Assembly (NCBI RefSeq): GCF_001598355.1
Contig: NZ_BCYU01000020.1
Span: 1-63,688 of the forward strand
DNA from: Sphingomonas asaccharolytica NBRC 15499
Lineage (GTDB): Bacteria > Pseudomonadota > Alphaproteobacteria > Sphingomonadales > Sphingomonadaceae
Length of the DNA stretch: 63,688 nt
Reading direction: 5' to 3'
This document shows, one piece after another, positions 1 to 8,773 of the stretch. Position 1 is the stretch's first letter, and every line of letters begins with the position of its first letter. The translations under genes and the position numbers were made by a program. Under the pieces are notes generated by a model. The model was not told the origin of the DNA. It ran no database searches and was given only the letters and a program-made list of their open reading frames with translations.

Positions 1-6
1 CTCGCG

Positions 7-56
7 CGGTCCTACGGACCGCTCACCCCTCTCCCAGCTCCCCTACCGGGGAGAGG
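7..56. terminator. Palindromic intergenic repeat / terminator downstream of dnaB
   Basis: Two short inverted repeats lie just past the dnaB stop codon: CGGTCC-TAC-GGACCG (7-21), and CCTCTCCC pairing with GGGAGAGG (28-56). The second belongs to the CTCTCCC...GGGAGAG palindromes that recur elsewhere in this window. It may terminate dnaB transcription, but there is no clear T-run, so this is an inference. Confidence 0.4.
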
Positions 57-61
57 AAGAT

Positions 62-1570
62 CTACTCGTAATCCGTGCTCGCATATTCCCCAGCATAGTC
101 GCTGAACCGCGTCACTTCCGGCTCGAACCGCAGGATCACCTTGCCCGTCGAGCCATGGCGCTGCTTGGCCACGATCAACTCGGCCAGGCCATAGACGCGG
201 TTCATCTCCTCGGCCCATTTGGCATGGTCCTCGAACGCCTTGGCGTCATCGCCCTCGACTGGCCGTTTGGGCTCCTTGGCCGCGACATAATAATCCTCGC
301 GATAGACGAACAGCACGACGTCGGCGTCCTGCTCGATCGATCCCGATTCGCGCAGATCGCTCAATTGCGGGCGCTTGTCCTCACGGCTTTCGACCTGACG
401 GCTGAGCTGGGACAGCGCCAGCACCGGTACGTTGAGATCCTTGGCCAAGGTCTTCAATCCACGGCTGATCTCGGAAATCTCCTGCACTCGATTGTCGCTC
501 GCGCGCGAGCCGCTGCCCGACAGCAATTGCAGATAGTCGACCACCACCATGCCGATTCCGTTCTCGCCATGCCGCCGCTGCAGCCGTCGCATGCGAGTAT
601 GGAGCTGACCGATCGTCAGGCCAGCAGTGTCGTCGATCACGAACGGCAGGTTTTGCAATTCGCCCGCGGTGACCACCAGCCGGTCCATTTCCGACTGGCT
701 TATCTTGCCCATGCGCAGGTCCTGGCTCGAAATCCGCGCCTGTTCCGCCAGCACGCGCGTCGCCAGCTGATCGGCCGACATTTCCAGGCTGAAGAAGGCG
801 ACTTTGGCGCCGATCCGCTGCTTGGGATCGATGCCGTCCTGCTCATCCTGCATGTAGCGCTGCGCCGCATTGAACGCGATATTGGTCGCCAGCGACGTTT
901 TGCCCATGCCGGGTCGCCCGGCCAGGATGATCAAGTCGGAACGGTGGAAGCCACCCATCTTCCCGTTGATCGAGGTAAGGCCAGTGGTCACGCCCGATAC
1001 GCCACCGCCCGAATTGAGCGCGCGATCGGCCATCGCCACCGCCAAAGTCGATGCCTGGGCGAAGGTCTTGATCGACTGTTCGCTGCCGCCGTCGCCGGCA
1101 ACCTTGAACAATTCCTCTTCGGCCGCTTCGATCTGCGCGCGCGGATTGACCTCTTGCGAGGTGTCCATCGCCTTGTCGACCAGTTCGCGACCGACCCCGA
1201 CCAAGGTCCTGAGCAGCGCCAGGTCATAGATCTGTTGGGCAAATTGCCGCGCGCCGATCAGCCCCGCGCCCGATCCCGTCAGCCGCGCCAGATAGCCCGG
1301 CCCACCCAATTCCTTCATCGCCGGATCGGCTTCGAACATCGGCCGCAGGCTGACCGGCGTCGCCGGCATCTGAGCATCGACCATCTTCTTGATCGCGCCG
1401 AAGATCCGCCCGTGAAGCGGCTCGAAAAAGTGATCGGGCGTCAGCTTGTCGATCTCTTCGGCGATGCGGTTGTCGATCATCATCGCGCCAAGCAGCGCGG
1501 CTTCCGCTTCGACGTTCTGTGGGAGCGAGGGCGCCTCCGCCCCCGGCAAGGAATGAATCGCTGTCGCCAT
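62..1570 (-). CDS. dnaB: Replicative DNA helicase DnaB
   Basis: This is the ring helicase that unwinds DNA at the replication fork and recruits primase. The 502-residue length is normal for the family. The N-terminal DnaB domain covers roughly residues 15-115 and the RecA-like C-terminal domain begins near residue 190. Walker A is GRPGMGKTS at 218-226, and a Walker B-type VVVDYLQLL lies about 120 residues later. No intein interrupts the P-loop. The gene is divergent from the UPF0262 gene, with about 80 bp between their starts. The identification is secure. Confidence 0.97.
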   Translation of the reverse strand: MATAIHSLPGAEAPSLPQNVEAEAALLGAMMIDNRIAEEIDKLTPDHFFEPLHGRIFGAIKKMVDAQMPATPVSLRPMFEADPAMKELGGPGYLARLTGSGAGLIGARQFAQQIYDLALLRTLVGVGRELVDKAMDTSQEVNPRAQIEAAEEELFKVAGDGGSEQSIKTFAQASTLAVAMADRALNSGGGVSGVTTGLTSINGKMGGFHRSDLIILAGRPGMGKTSLATNIAFNAAQRYMQDEQDGIDPKQRIGAKVAFFSLEMSADQLATRVLAEQARISSQDLRMGKISQSEMDRLVVTAGELQNLPFVIDDTAGLTIGQLHTRMRRLQRRHGENGIGMVVVDYLQLLSGSGSRASDNRVQEISEISRGLKTLAKDLNVPVLALSQLSRQVESREDKRPQLSDLRESGSIEQDADVVLFVYREDYYVAAKEPKRPVEGDDAKAFEDHAKWAEEMNRVYGLAELIVAKQRHGSTGKVILRFEPEVTRFSDYAGEYASTDYE

Positions 1571-1653
1571 GGCGTCCTTCTACGCCACTCCCCGGCCGGG
1601 ACAAAGCCAGCAGCGCTGTGGATAATCGCATTGGATGGGGATAAGCGCGGTCT

Positions 1654-2136
1654 GTGGCGGATCATCGCATCAAGGACATCACCCTCGACGACCGCACGAT
1701 CGTGTGGCGCAGTGCGGATGTCGAACAGGAACGCCGCATCGCGATCTTCGATCTGCTCGAGGACAATGCCTTCCGCCCGTTGCGCGACTATCCCGACGGT
1801 TATGCCGGCCCCTATGTCCTCCATCTCGGGGTCGAGGAGGGCCGACTCGTGCTCTCTTTGTCGCGCGAGGATGGCTCGCCGCTCGAGACATTGATCCTCT
1901 CGCTCGGCACGCTCAGGCGACCGATCAAGGATTATTTCGCGATCTGCGACAGTTATTACGAAGCGATCCGCAACGCCACGCCGCAGCAGATCGAGACGGT
2001 GGACATGGCCCGACGCGGCATTCACAACGATGCTGCCGAACTCCTGAAGGAACGGCTGGGGGGCAAGATTGAGGTCGATTTCAACACCGCGCGGCGGCTG
2101 TTCACGCTGATCTGCGTGCTGCACATCCGCGCCTGA
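1654..2136 (+). CDS. UPF0262 family protein
   Basis: A 160-residue soluble protein matching the alphaproteobacterial UPF0262 family, whose function is unknown. Characteristic stretches are the N-terminal IKDITLDDRTIVWR and LRRPIKDYF in the middle. I chose the GTG at 1654 because translation from it gives the expected N terminus (VADHRIKDI) and a purine-rich GGGGATAAG lies upstream. There are no signal peptide or membrane segments. The stop codon overlaps the ATG of the next gene (TGATG), so the two are probably translationally coupled. Confidence 0.85.
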   Translation: MADHRIKDITLDDRTIVWRSADVEQERRIAIFDLLEDNAFRPLRDYPDGYAGPYVLHLGVEEGRLVLSLSREDGSPLETLILSLGTLRRPIKDYFAICDSYYEAIRNATPQQIETVDMARRGIHNDAAELLKERLGGKIEVDFNTARRLFTLICVLHIRA

Positions 2137-2807
2137 TGCGGCGCCTGGCGTTACCGGTCGGCTTGGCGGTCGCGATGCTCGCGCTGGCCGGCGCACTGTA
2201 CCTGGTCGCGCGCGGCTGGCGGCCATCAGCCAGCGATTATCAGTTTCAGGGCGTCGACGTGTCGGACGCCAATGGTGCGGTCGACTGGAACGCGGTCAAG
2301 GCGGCAGGCGCCGATTTCGGCTATGCCCGCGCGACCCTGGGCGGCGACCGCGACGCGCGGTTCGAGGACAATTGGCGCGGCATTGCCGACGCGGGCATGC
2401 GCCGCGGCGCCATCCACGCCTGGTCGCTGTGCCGGCTCGCCGCCGATCAGGCGAACAATTTCAACACCACCGTGCCCAAAGCCGACGACGCCTTGCCGCC
2501 GGCGGTCGAGGTCGATTTCATCGATGGCTGCAACGACCGGCCATCGCGCGATGTCGTGCTGGAGGAGCTCAAGCGCTTCATCATCATGGTCGAAGCGCAT
2601 ACCGAGCGCCCCGTGCTTCTGCTCGTGTCGAAACGGTTCGAGGCGAATTACGACGTGACGTCAGCGCTCGACCGCCCCATCTGGAGCGCGCAGAACTTCT
2701 TCCCGCCCGATTACGCCGCGCGACCCTGGCGGATGTGGCGGGCAAGCGATATGCGGCGCGTCGATGGCGTCGAGGGGCTGGTCAATTGGGATGTGGTAAC
2801 GAAATGA
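2136..2807 (+). CDS. GH25-like lysozyme, membrane-anchored
   Basis: A 223-residue protein with one N-terminal hydrophobic segment (about 5-25) followed by a glycoside hydrolase family 25-like domain. Visible GH25 hallmarks are GVDVSDANGAVDW at the start of the barrel, the FGYARAT strand and the PPAVEVDF segment that would carry an acidic catalytic residue. GH25 enzymes cut peptidoglycan at N-acetylmuramic acid, so a periplasmic, membrane-tethered muramidase is likely. The domain is a little short and the acidic residues are spaced differently from phage lysozymes, so activity is not assured. It overlaps UPF0262 upstream and cdd downstream by 1-4 bases. Confidence 0.75.
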   Translation: MRRLALPVGLAVAMLALAGALYLVARGWRPSASDYQFQGVDVSDANGAVDWNAVKAAGADFGYARATLGGDRDARFEDNWRGIADAGMRRGAIHAWSLCRLAADQANNFNTTVPKADDALPPAVEVDFIDGCNDRPSRDVVLEELKRFIIMVEAHTERPVLLLVSKRFEANYDVTSALDRPIWSAQNFFPPDYAARPWRMWRASDMRRVDGVEGLVNWDVVTK

Positions 2808-3247
2808 CCGATGCGGATACGGCCGAACGGCTGATCGAGGCGGCGCGCGACGCGGCCGCAAATGCCTGGGCGCCCTATTCGCATTTCTCGGTCGGCGCGG
2901 CGCTGCTCATGAGCGACGGCAGCGTGATCACCGGCGCCAATGTCGAAAATTCCAGCTACGGCCTGTCGCTCTGCGCCGAGACGGTAGCGGTGGCGAAGGC
3001 GAGTGCCGACGGCCGGATGCGCGATGTGGTCGCGGTCGGCGTGGTTGGAGGCATGACGGGCAAGGACGGCATCGGGCCGATCCTGCCGTGCGGGCGCTGC
3101 CGTCAGATCCTAAATGAGGCAGCGCAGGCCGGCAAGCGCGACCTCAAGGTCTGGTGCTCGGGGCTGACCGGCGGCCCGATTGCCGAATATGCCTTGTCCG
3201 ACCTCCTTCCTCACGCTTTCGGGCCGGCGAATCTCGGAATCGTCTGA
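2804..3247 (+). CDS. cdd: Cytidine deaminase
   Basis: Converts cytidine and deoxycytidine to uridine forms in pyrimidine salvage. The 147-residue protein carries the zinc and catalytic signature: CAE in SYGLSLCAETVAVAKA, and PCGRCRQ about 45 residues later. Length fits the homotetrameric Cdd class. The ATG at 2804 overlaps the upstream stop (ATGA). dCTP deaminase (dcd) lies about 0.8 kb away, so two pyrimidine deaminases are close together. The call is confident. Confidence 0.93.
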   Translation: MTDADTAERLIEAARDAAANAWAPYSHFSVGAALLMSDGSVITGANVENSSYGLSLCAETVAVAKASADGRMRDVVAVGVVGGMTGKDGIGPILPCGRCRQILNEAAQAGKRDLKVWCSGLTGGPIAEYALSDLLPHAFGPANLGIV

Positions 3248-3271
3248 CGTTCCCGGCGTTCAAGGTTCGGG

Positions 3272-3961
3272 TTACCGCACCGTCCTCGTCACCTTGCCAG
3301 CCGCGTCGCGGAGCTCGACACTTGGAACGCCGTCATTGCCGACGCCGAGCGTCAGCCGCGGCCGCCCCGCCGGGTCGCTGAGGATCAAGGCGACGCTGCC
3401 ATCCTCGCTTCGGCCCAGCCAAGCCCGTCTCGCGCTGGTCAGCCCCGCCTTGGCGATCAGCGCATCCCGCTCAGGCCCCGGCTTCATGGCCCGCATCTGC
3501 AGGCCCGCCGCGATGTCCATCGGTGCATCGGGGCGGTCGTTGACCACCAGCCCCGCGCGGCGATCGCGGCCATCCTCCGTACTGACCAATTGCAGCGTCT
3601 GATCCTGATGCCAGCGATCGAAGGTCAGGCTGCCGCCATTGGTCGGCTTGCCGTTCTTCATCCCGCCGTCGAACACCAAGCCGCCATTCTCATCGCCCTG
3701 ATCGTTGTAGAAGATCATCCCCGCTTCGGTCCGGTTAGGGTGCGGATATTCCTTGCCGCCGATGATGATGCCGGGGATCAGCGCGTGGTTGGCGATCGCC
3801 AGCCGTAGCGTTCCGTCGGGTTCGCGCACGTTGATCCGTTGGACGTCGATCGTATCGAATTTCGTCGCCGCCGGTGCGACCGCGGCCAATGCCAGCCACG
3901 CCGCCGCCAAGGTCATCACCGCGGCATAGCCGCCAATCGCGCGCGAGGGATCGATCCGCAT
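3272..3961 (-). CDS. Secreted or anchored protein of unknown function
   Basis: A 229-residue protein with an N-terminal hydrophobic segment (about 13-32) that may be a signal peptide or anchor. The rest is soluble and beta-rich, with strands such as INVREPDGTLRLAIAN, and ends in repeating short motifs (DPAGRPRLTLGVGNDG, then VELRDAAGKVTRTV). This pattern recalls a small beta-propeller or beta-solenoid, but I recognise no family. It faces cdd convergently, and its start is about 100 bp from dcd on the other strand. The ORF is clear; the function is unknown. Confidence 0.75.
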   Translation of the reverse strand: MRIDPSRAIGGYAAVMTLAAAWLALAAVAPAATKFDTIDVQRINVREPDGTLRLAIANHALIPGIIIGGKEYPHPNRTEAGMIFYNDQGDENGGLVFDGGMKNGKPTNGGSLTFDRWHQDQTLQLVSTEDGRDRRAGLVVNDRPDAPMDIAAGLQMRAMKPGPERDALIAKAGLTSARRAWLGRSEDGSVALILSDPAGRPRLTLGVGNDGVPSVELRDAAGKVTRTVR

Positions 3962-4057
3962 TCTATCGTCTCCTTGGATTTCGCCGACGCGCGATGCGGC
4001 GCCTCTTGCCCGATCGCTTTATTGCCGCGAAAGCTGCTGGCGAACAGGGAGTAGAGA

Positions 4058-4612
4058 ATGTCGATCCTTTCCGACCGCTGGATTCGCGAGCAAGCAACGC
4101 AGCATGGGATGATCGAGCCGTTCGTCGAGGCGCAGCGGCGCGAGGGCTGCATCAGTTACGGCCTGTCGTCCTATGGCTATGACGCGCGCGTCGCCGACGA
4201 ATTCAAGATCTTCACCAATGTCGATTCCGCGACGGTCGATCCCAAGGATTTTGCCGCCAACAGCTTCGTCGACCGCAAGACCGATTGCTGCATCATCCCG
4301 CCCAACAGCTTCGCCCTAGCGCGCACCGTCGAATATTTCCGTGTGCCGCGCGACGTGCTGGTGATCTGCCTCGGCAAGTCGACCTATGCGCGCTGCGGCA
4401 TCATCGTGAACGTCACCCCGCTCGAGCCCGAATGGGAAGGCCACGTGACGCTCGAATTCTCCAACACAACGCCGCTGCCGGCCAAGATCTATGCCAATGA
4501 AGGCGCGTGCCAGTTCCTGTTCCTGCAGGGCAACGAGCCGTGCGAGACGAGCTACGCCGACCGCGCGGGCAAATATATGGGGCAGCGCGGGGTGACTTTG
4601 CCGCGGCTTTGA
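4058..4612 (+). CDS. dcd: dCTP deaminase
   Basis: Deaminates dCTP to dUTP, the main route to dUMP for thymidylate synthesis in many Gram-negative bacteria. The 184-residue length is standard. Visible family signatures are the N-terminal [29 protein letters not shown], the nucleotide-binding [11 protein letters not shown] and the catalytic region [22 protein letters not shown] with its Glu. The C-terminal [10 protein letters not shown] is also typical. The stand-alone length argues against a bifunctional Dcd-Dut. Confidence 0.95.
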   Translation: MSILSDRWIREQATQHGMIEPFVEAQRREGCISYGLSSYGYDARVADEFKIFTNVDSATVDPKDFAANSFVDRKTDCCIIPPNSFALARTVEYFRVPRDVLVICLGKSTYARCGIIVNVTPLEPEWEGHVTLEFSNTTPLPAKIYANEGACQFLFLQGNEPCETSYADRAGKYMGQRGVTLPRL

Positions 4613-4739
4613 GAGCCGTCTTTCCTGGTCAAGCAGGATCAAGACCTACCAAGCGGGAAAACGCGAACGAGCGCGATAAGAATCGATTCGCTGACGGAAT
4701 GCTGCTGGGATGCGGGTCGATTCGCGCCAAAGCGAGTCC

Positions 4740-4922
4740 ATGTCCGAACCACTAACGACGATCGAACGTGCCATCCAATTGGCGCAGTCCAGCGACTGCC
4801 GCTCCGTGAACGACGTGCGCCAACGGTTGCGGCGGGAAGGCTATATCGGTATCGGAGCCGATCTGGCAGGAGTCGCAATCAATCGCGAGTTGGTTGGCTA
4901 TCTCCATGCCGCGCGGCGTTAG
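4740..4922 (+). CDS. Small hypothetical protein
   Basis: A 60-residue reading frame starting MSEPLTTIERAIQLAQ. It looks like a helical, charged, soluble protein with no membrane segment. An in-frame extension to an ATG at 4710 is possible, but the MSEPL start reads more like a natural N terminus. I do not recognise it. It lies between dcd and the exb terminator with no obvious partner. That it encodes a protein is plausible but not proven. Confidence 0.45.
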   Translation: MSEPLTTIERAIQLAQSSDCRSVNDVRQRLRREGYIGIGADLAGVAINRELVGYLHAARR

Positions 4923-4983
4923 GCCCGATCGGATTATCAGGCCGCATCCTAACTCGAACAGACCAGCACAGCCCACCCGCCAA

Positions 4984-5020
4984 CGAAAAGGGGCGACCGC
5001 TTGCGCGGCCGCCCCTTTCG
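4984..5020 (-). terminator. Rho-independent terminator of the tonB-exb operon
   Basis: A GC-rich inverted repeat with arms AAAGGGGCGACCGC and GCGGCCGCCCCTTT (one mismatch) around a TTGC loop. Read on the minus strand it ends CCCCTTTTCG. It lies 22 bases past the last exbD stop, where a terminator for the minus-strand operon is expected. Confidence 0.75.
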
Positions 5021-5042
5021 ACGAAAGCGATGCCCGAAAGCG

Positions 5043-5471
5043 TCAGAATTCGTTCGCGTATTGCTCGTTGCCGATGAAGCCGAGCTTGCTGATCCCGGAG
5101 CGCTTGATGACCGCCAGGACCTTGTCGACCTTCTCGTAGCGCGCGTCCGGAAGCGGCTGGAAGTGCAGCTCCGGTTCGGGCTGGATCTGCAAGGTCGCCT
5201 GCAGATACTGGTCGAGCTGTTCGTCGCTCGTCACCGGCGTACCGTTCCACGTCACATTGTCGTTCGCGTCGATGATGATCTTGTTCTTCTGCGCGTCGAC
5301 CGGCGGCGGATTGTTCGCCTGGTTGACCGGAAGGTCGACCTTCACCGCGTGGGTCTGGACCGGGATGGTGATGATGAACATGATGAGGAGCACAAGCAAG
5401 ACGTCGATCAACGGCGTCATGTTCATATCCATCATCGGCGCGCCATCATCCCTGCCGCCACTCATTGCCAT
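5043..5471 (-). CDS. exbD: Biopolymer transport protein ExbD (second copy in operon)
   Basis: A 142-residue ExbD/TolR-family protein: a short cytoplasmic tail, one membrane helix (about 22-42), and a periplasmic domain. The proton-path Asp lies in MTPLIDVLLVLLIMFIIT. With ExbB it forms the proton channel that energises TonB for outer-membrane uptake of iron chelates and other substrates. It is the last gene of a four-gene minus-strand operon, 29 bases after the other exbD. Two exbD paralogues per operon is a common sphingomonad and caulobacter arrangement. Confidence 0.93.
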   Translation of the reverse strand: MAMSGGRDDGAPMMDMNMTPLIDVLLVLLIMFIITIPVQTHAVKVDLPVNQANNPPPVDAQKNKIIIDANDNVTWNGTPVTSDEQLDQYLQATLQIQPEPELHFQPLPDARYEKVDKVLAVIKRSGISKLGFIGNEQYANEF

Positions 5472-5500
5472 GATTCAAAACTCCTGAGCTAGCGAGACGG

Positions 5501-5986
5501 TTAGGATTCCGCCGCGGAACCGTCCTTGGGTGGCGGCTGCGAGATGAAGCCGACCTTGATGAAGCCCGAGGACTGCATCGTGTAGATCGCCGCGCCGATG
5601 CACTTGTACGGGACGTTGACGTCGCCACGGATGTGCACTTCGGGAATCTTCTCGGGGTCGATCGGACCGGCCGCCTTGAGACGTTCGATATCGGCCTTCA
5701 TCTTCTTCGTCGCCCTGTCGAGCAGTTCCTTGTGCGTCATCCGGGTCATGCCCCAATAGATGCCGCACTGACCCGCGTCGTCTGACACGATCGAAAGGTT
5801 GACGTTTTCCGGCTTCGTCTGCGTCACGTCGTACTTCACTTCGGGCAGCTTCAGCTTCACATTTTGCACCACGACCGGAACCGTGATGATGAAGATGATC
5901 AGAAGCACCAGCATGACGTCGACGAGCGGCGTCGTGTTGATGTCCGACATCGGCGTTTCGGAGGAGCCTCCGGTGCTAATAGCCAT
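5501..5986 (-). CDS. exbD: Biopolymer transport protein ExbD (first copy in operon)
   Basis: A 161-residue ExbD/TolR protein. The signature membrane helix INTTPLVDVMLVLLIIFIIT carries the conserved Asp. Its periplasmic part is longer than in the neighbouring copy and contains two Cys (in AGQCGIYWG and YKCIGAAIY) that the other copy lacks. A periplasmic disulfide is therefore possible. It lies between exbB and the second exbD. The paralogues have clearly diverged, which suggests mixed ExbD dimers or distinct roles; that is inference. Confidence 0.92.
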   Translation of the reverse strand: MAISTGGSSETPMSDINTTPLVDVMLVLLIIFIITVPVVVQNVKLKLPEVKYDVTQTKPENVNLSIVSDDAGQCGIYWGMTRMTHKELLDRATKKMKADIERLKAAGPIDPEKIPEVHIRGDVNVPYKCIGAAIYTMQSSGFIKVGFISQPPPKDGSAAES

Positions 5987-6075
5987 TAAGCATTCCTATC
6001 CTTGCTTCGTGCGTCCGGGCCAGCGCCCGAACGTCTGGCGGAACAGGGCACCGCGCCCGTTCCGCCATCACGCGC

Positions 6076-6873
6076 TTACGGCTTGGTGGTAACGCCACCC
6101 GCCTGACCGGCGGTGGTGGTCACCGGCTTGGCCGGCGTCGTCGCAGCGGCGGCCGGCTTGCGAACCGCGGCGCTGGGCTTCACTGCGCCGTTCGACGCGA
6201 GGTAGCCGAGAACGTCGTTGCCGAACGCGCTGAGCGCTTCCTGGATCCCCTTGTTACGGCGCTGCAGGAAATTGTAGCCGAGCACCGCGGGAACCGCGAC
6301 GACGAGACCGAAGGCGGTCATGATCAGCGCTTCACCGACCGGGCCGGCGACCTTGTCGATCGAAGCCTGACCAGCAGCGGCGATGCCGAGCAGCGCCTTG
6401 TAGATGCCGACCACGGTACCGAACAGACCGATGAACGGCGCAGTCGCACCGACCGTCGCGAGGAAGGCGAGACCGCCAGCGAGCGCCGAGTTGATCGTGT
6501 CTTCCGAGCGCTGAAGCGAGCCGTGCAGCCAGTCATGCGCTTCGACCGGATCGGTCAGCCTTGCATGCTGCTCCTGCGCGGCGAGGCCGTCATCGACCAG
6601 CTGCTTGTAGGCGGAGTTCTTCTCGAGCTTGGCGGCGCCTTCGCGCAGCGAGTTCGAGTTCCAGAACGTGGCGCGCACGCGGCGGCCCTGGTTGATGATC
6701 TTCTGCTGCTCGAACACCTTCGTGAAGAAAATGTAGAGCGTGAAGAACAGCATGACCAGCAGGATGCCGGCGGTGGCGTAGGAGATGGCGCCGCCGTTGT
6801 TCAGCGCGTTCCAGAAGCCGAACTGTTCCTGGGCGGCACCAGCCGCACCAGCGTTAAGGATGGAGATGCTCAT
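6076..6873 (-). CDS. exbB: ExbB, MotA/TolQ/ExbB proton channel
   Basis: A 265-residue protein with three membrane segments: about 32-52, then a pair near 135-160 and 185-205. The MotA/TolQ/ExbB core is visible in [24 protein letters not shown] and [25 protein letters not shown]. The C terminus is an Ala/Pro/Thr-rich tail of about 40 residues ([12 protein letters not shown]), longer than in E. coli ExbB. It sits between tonB and the two exbD genes and forms the cytoplasmic-membrane complex with them. Confidence 0.94.
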   Translation of the reverse strand: MSISILNAGAAGAAQEQFGFWNALNNGGAISYATAGILLVMLFFTLYIFFTKVFEQQKIINQGRRVRATFWNSNSLREGAAKLEKNSAYKQLVDDGLAAQEQHARLTDPVEAHDWLHGSLQRSEDTINSALAGGLAFLATVGATAPFIGLFGTVVGIYKALLGIAAAGQASIDKVAGPVGEALIMTAFGLVVAVPAVLGYNFLQRRNKGIQEALSAFGNDVLGYLASNGAVKPSAAVRKPAAAATTPAKPVTTTAGQAGGVTTKP

Positions 6874-6951
6874 TCGGATGCTTCCTCTAAAAATATCGTC
6901 TCAAGATACAACCTGGCCGGCGCCCGGGCTTCCGGGCGCCGGCGTGAAAAA

Positions 6952-7632
6952 TCATTCGTCCTTCAACGTCCAGCGGATGCCGGGCAACGTATAGGTGTAA
7001 GCCTGCGCGTTCCCTTCGGTATCCTTCTGCACGATGAAGCGGCCACGACGCTGCGCGAGACGGCAAGTCGCGTCGTCGAGCGACGAGTAGCCGCTCGATG
7101 CGGTAACGCGGCAACCGGCAACTTTGCCCGACGTATCGATGTTCAGCAGCACCGAGACGCGACCCGAGGCGCCAGCGCGCTTGGCGTCGGCAGGATAATC
7201 GTCGTCGGTGAACCAGCCACCAGGATTACCCTTGGGGCCACCCTTAACGGCGACGGGCCGAGGCGCCGGCGGCGCCGGTGGCTGCGGCGGCACGACCGGA
7301 GCCGGCGGCGTCACCGGAGGCGGCGGCTGCGGCACGTTGGTCGTAGCGATGTTGACTGGCGACGGGACCGGCGGAGTGATCGGCGGGATCACGACCTGAG
7401 TCGGCGGCGGCGGCAGATTCGGCTGGTCCGGTGGCGGGGGCGGCGGCTTGTCTGGCGGCGGCGGCGGTGGCGGTGGCGCCACGTCGAACGCGTTCAGTTT
7501 TTCAGCGGCCTTCTTGGCGAAATCTACCGCCAAGCCGGTCACGAATGCATAACCGAATCCCGCAACGATTAGCGAAACAATGATAATCGCTACGATACGG
7601 CTGCCGGTTGTATCACGATCAGCGTATGACAT
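6952..7632 (-). CDS. tonB: Energy transducer TonB
   Basis: A 226-residue TonB: membrane anchor (about 12-33), a spacer with the motif KAAEKLNAFDVAP (41-53), a long proline-rich region with runs of seven or eight prolines (54-130), and a C-terminal TonB domain (about 145-226). The last contains YPADAKRAGASGRVSV and ends IRWTLKDE. It transmits proton-motive force to TonB-dependent receptors. It is the first gene of the operon with exbB and two exbD. Its spacer motif is shared with the DUF4349 lipoprotein at 20950. Confidence 0.95.
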   Translation of the reverse strand: MSYADRDTTGSRIVAIIIVSLIVAGFGYAFVTGLAVDFAKKAAEKLNAFDVAPPPPPPPPDKPPPPPPDQPNLPPPPTQVVIPPITPPVPSPVNIATTNVPQPPPPVTPPAPVVPPQPPAPPAPRPVAVKGGPKGNPGGWFTDDDYPADAKRAGASGRVSVLLNIDTSGKVAGCRVTASSGYSSLDDATCRLAQRRGRFIVQKDTEGNAQAYTYTLPGIRWTLKDE

Positions 7633-7850
7633 TCAGAAACTCAACTCCTTCGTGTCCGACCCGCGAATGTCGCCAGACGTTAATCGTTCGGCAACGAACC
7701 CTTCGGCTAGCGCCTGATCGGGCAGAGCGCGAGTCTCTATCGCTAGCCCTGCAACGACGCAAACGCTTTGTCGGGCGCAACAAACGTACAATCGCAGCAT
7801 GGCAGAATTATTTCTGTAAAGGAACGTTCTGATCGCCTAACTCATTCGCT

Positions 7851-8699
7851 ATGTCACGCGTTCCCATGGCTCGATTCCTCTCCGTCCTGTTCATTGCGAC
7901 CGGTATCTCGATGATACCGGTGTCAGCAAACACACTGCCACCGCCTCCGCCTGTTTATCGTTATGCCGATATGGCTGATCTGGCGACGAAGGCGCCGGTG
8001 GTCGTGGACGCCACTATCACCGATGCGGCGAAGATCAAGCCGGCGGAGGCAGTCGGTATAGCCCCAGGGCATGTTCGTTATTATCTGACGGTCACGATCA
8101 ATGCGCTGATCCGCGCGCCGGGGGCGTTGCCGCCGCAGATCGGCTACCTCTACGACGCCCCGCTCGACGCCGCCGGACGGGCACCCAAGTTGAAGAAAAT
8201 GCGCGTGATTATCTTCGCACGCACAGTCGCCAACAGCCCCGACCAGCTCCAATTGATAACCCCGGGCGCGCAGTTGCAATGGTCGCCGCAGACTGACGCC
8301 ACGGTGCGCAGACTGGCCGCTGATCTGGTGTCGCCAAAGGCGCCGCCGGCGATCGTCGGCATCTCCAATGCGTTCCATGCGGCGGGCACTCTTCCCGGTG
8401 AAGGGGAGACGCAGATCTTCCTCAAGACCACCGGACATCCGATCTCGCTCGGCATCCAGCGCAAGCAGAATCAACCGCCGGTATGGACGGTATCGCTGAG
8501 CGAAGTGGTGGAGGACGCCTTGCCGCCGCCGCAACGCAATACCTTCTTGTGGTACCGCCTAGCCTGCGGCCTACCGGTCGAAATACCAGCCGACACGTTG
8601 TCGGGACTCGACCCTGCCGACGCCGCGGCCGTCCAACAGGACTATGCGCTGGTCAAGCAAGGGCTCGGTCCCTGCCGCGCCGGAGCGAATCCGTCCTGA
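7851..8699 (+). CDS. Secreted protein of unknown function
   Basis: A 282-residue protein with an N-terminal signal peptide (cleavage probably after PVSA, near residue 26), then a short proline run (PPPPPVYRY). The mature part reads as one globular domain with two Cys near the C terminus (in RLACGLPVE and GLGPCRAG) that could pair. A second ATG five codons in (MARFLSVLF) is an alternative start. No family is recognised. It is divergent from tonB across a 218-bp gap, so shared regulation is possible. Confidence 0.7.
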   Translation: MSRVPMARFLSVLFIATGISMIPVSANTLPPPPPVYRYADMADLATKAPVVVDATITDAAKIKPAEAVGIAPGHVRYYLTVTINALIRAPGALPPQIGYLYDAPLDAAGRAPKLKKMRVIIFARTVANSPDQLQLITPGAQLQWSPQTDATVRRLAADLVSPKAPPAIVGISNAFHAAGTLPGEGETQIFLKTTGHPISLGIQRKQNQPPVWTVSLSEVVEDALPPPQRNTFLWYRLACGLPVEIPADTLSGLDPADAAAVQQDYALVKQGLGPCRAGANPS

Positions 8700-8711
8700 C
8701 GGATTCGCTCC
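8682..8711 (+). terminator. Hairpin terminator overlapping the stop codon
   Basis: A perfect 13-bp inverted repeat (GGAGCGAATCCGT / ACGGATTCGCTCC) with a four-base loop. The TGA stop of the upstream gene (8697-8699) falls in the loop and first paired base, so the hairpin starts inside the coding sequence. There is no T-run. Confidence 0.55.
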
Positions 8712-8726
8712 GCGTTCCCTCTCCGC

Positions 8727-8772
8727 AGCGATTTCCGAGCCGCCGACCGCTCAAATCGGCTTGAAAATCGCT
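8727..8772 (-). terminator. Hairpin at the 3' end of folB
   Basis: Inverted repeat AGCGATTTCCGAGCCG / CGGCTTGAAAATCGCT, mismatched at two positions, lying directly against the folB stop. With the neighbouring hairpin it separates two convergent genes. Confidence 0.45.
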
Positions 8773-8773
8773 C

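Noticed and set aside
155..1894. 579-residue plus-strand open frame over dnaB
   Set aside because: It is antisense to an unmistakable DnaB, and its translation has the Arg/His-rich look of a shadow frame.
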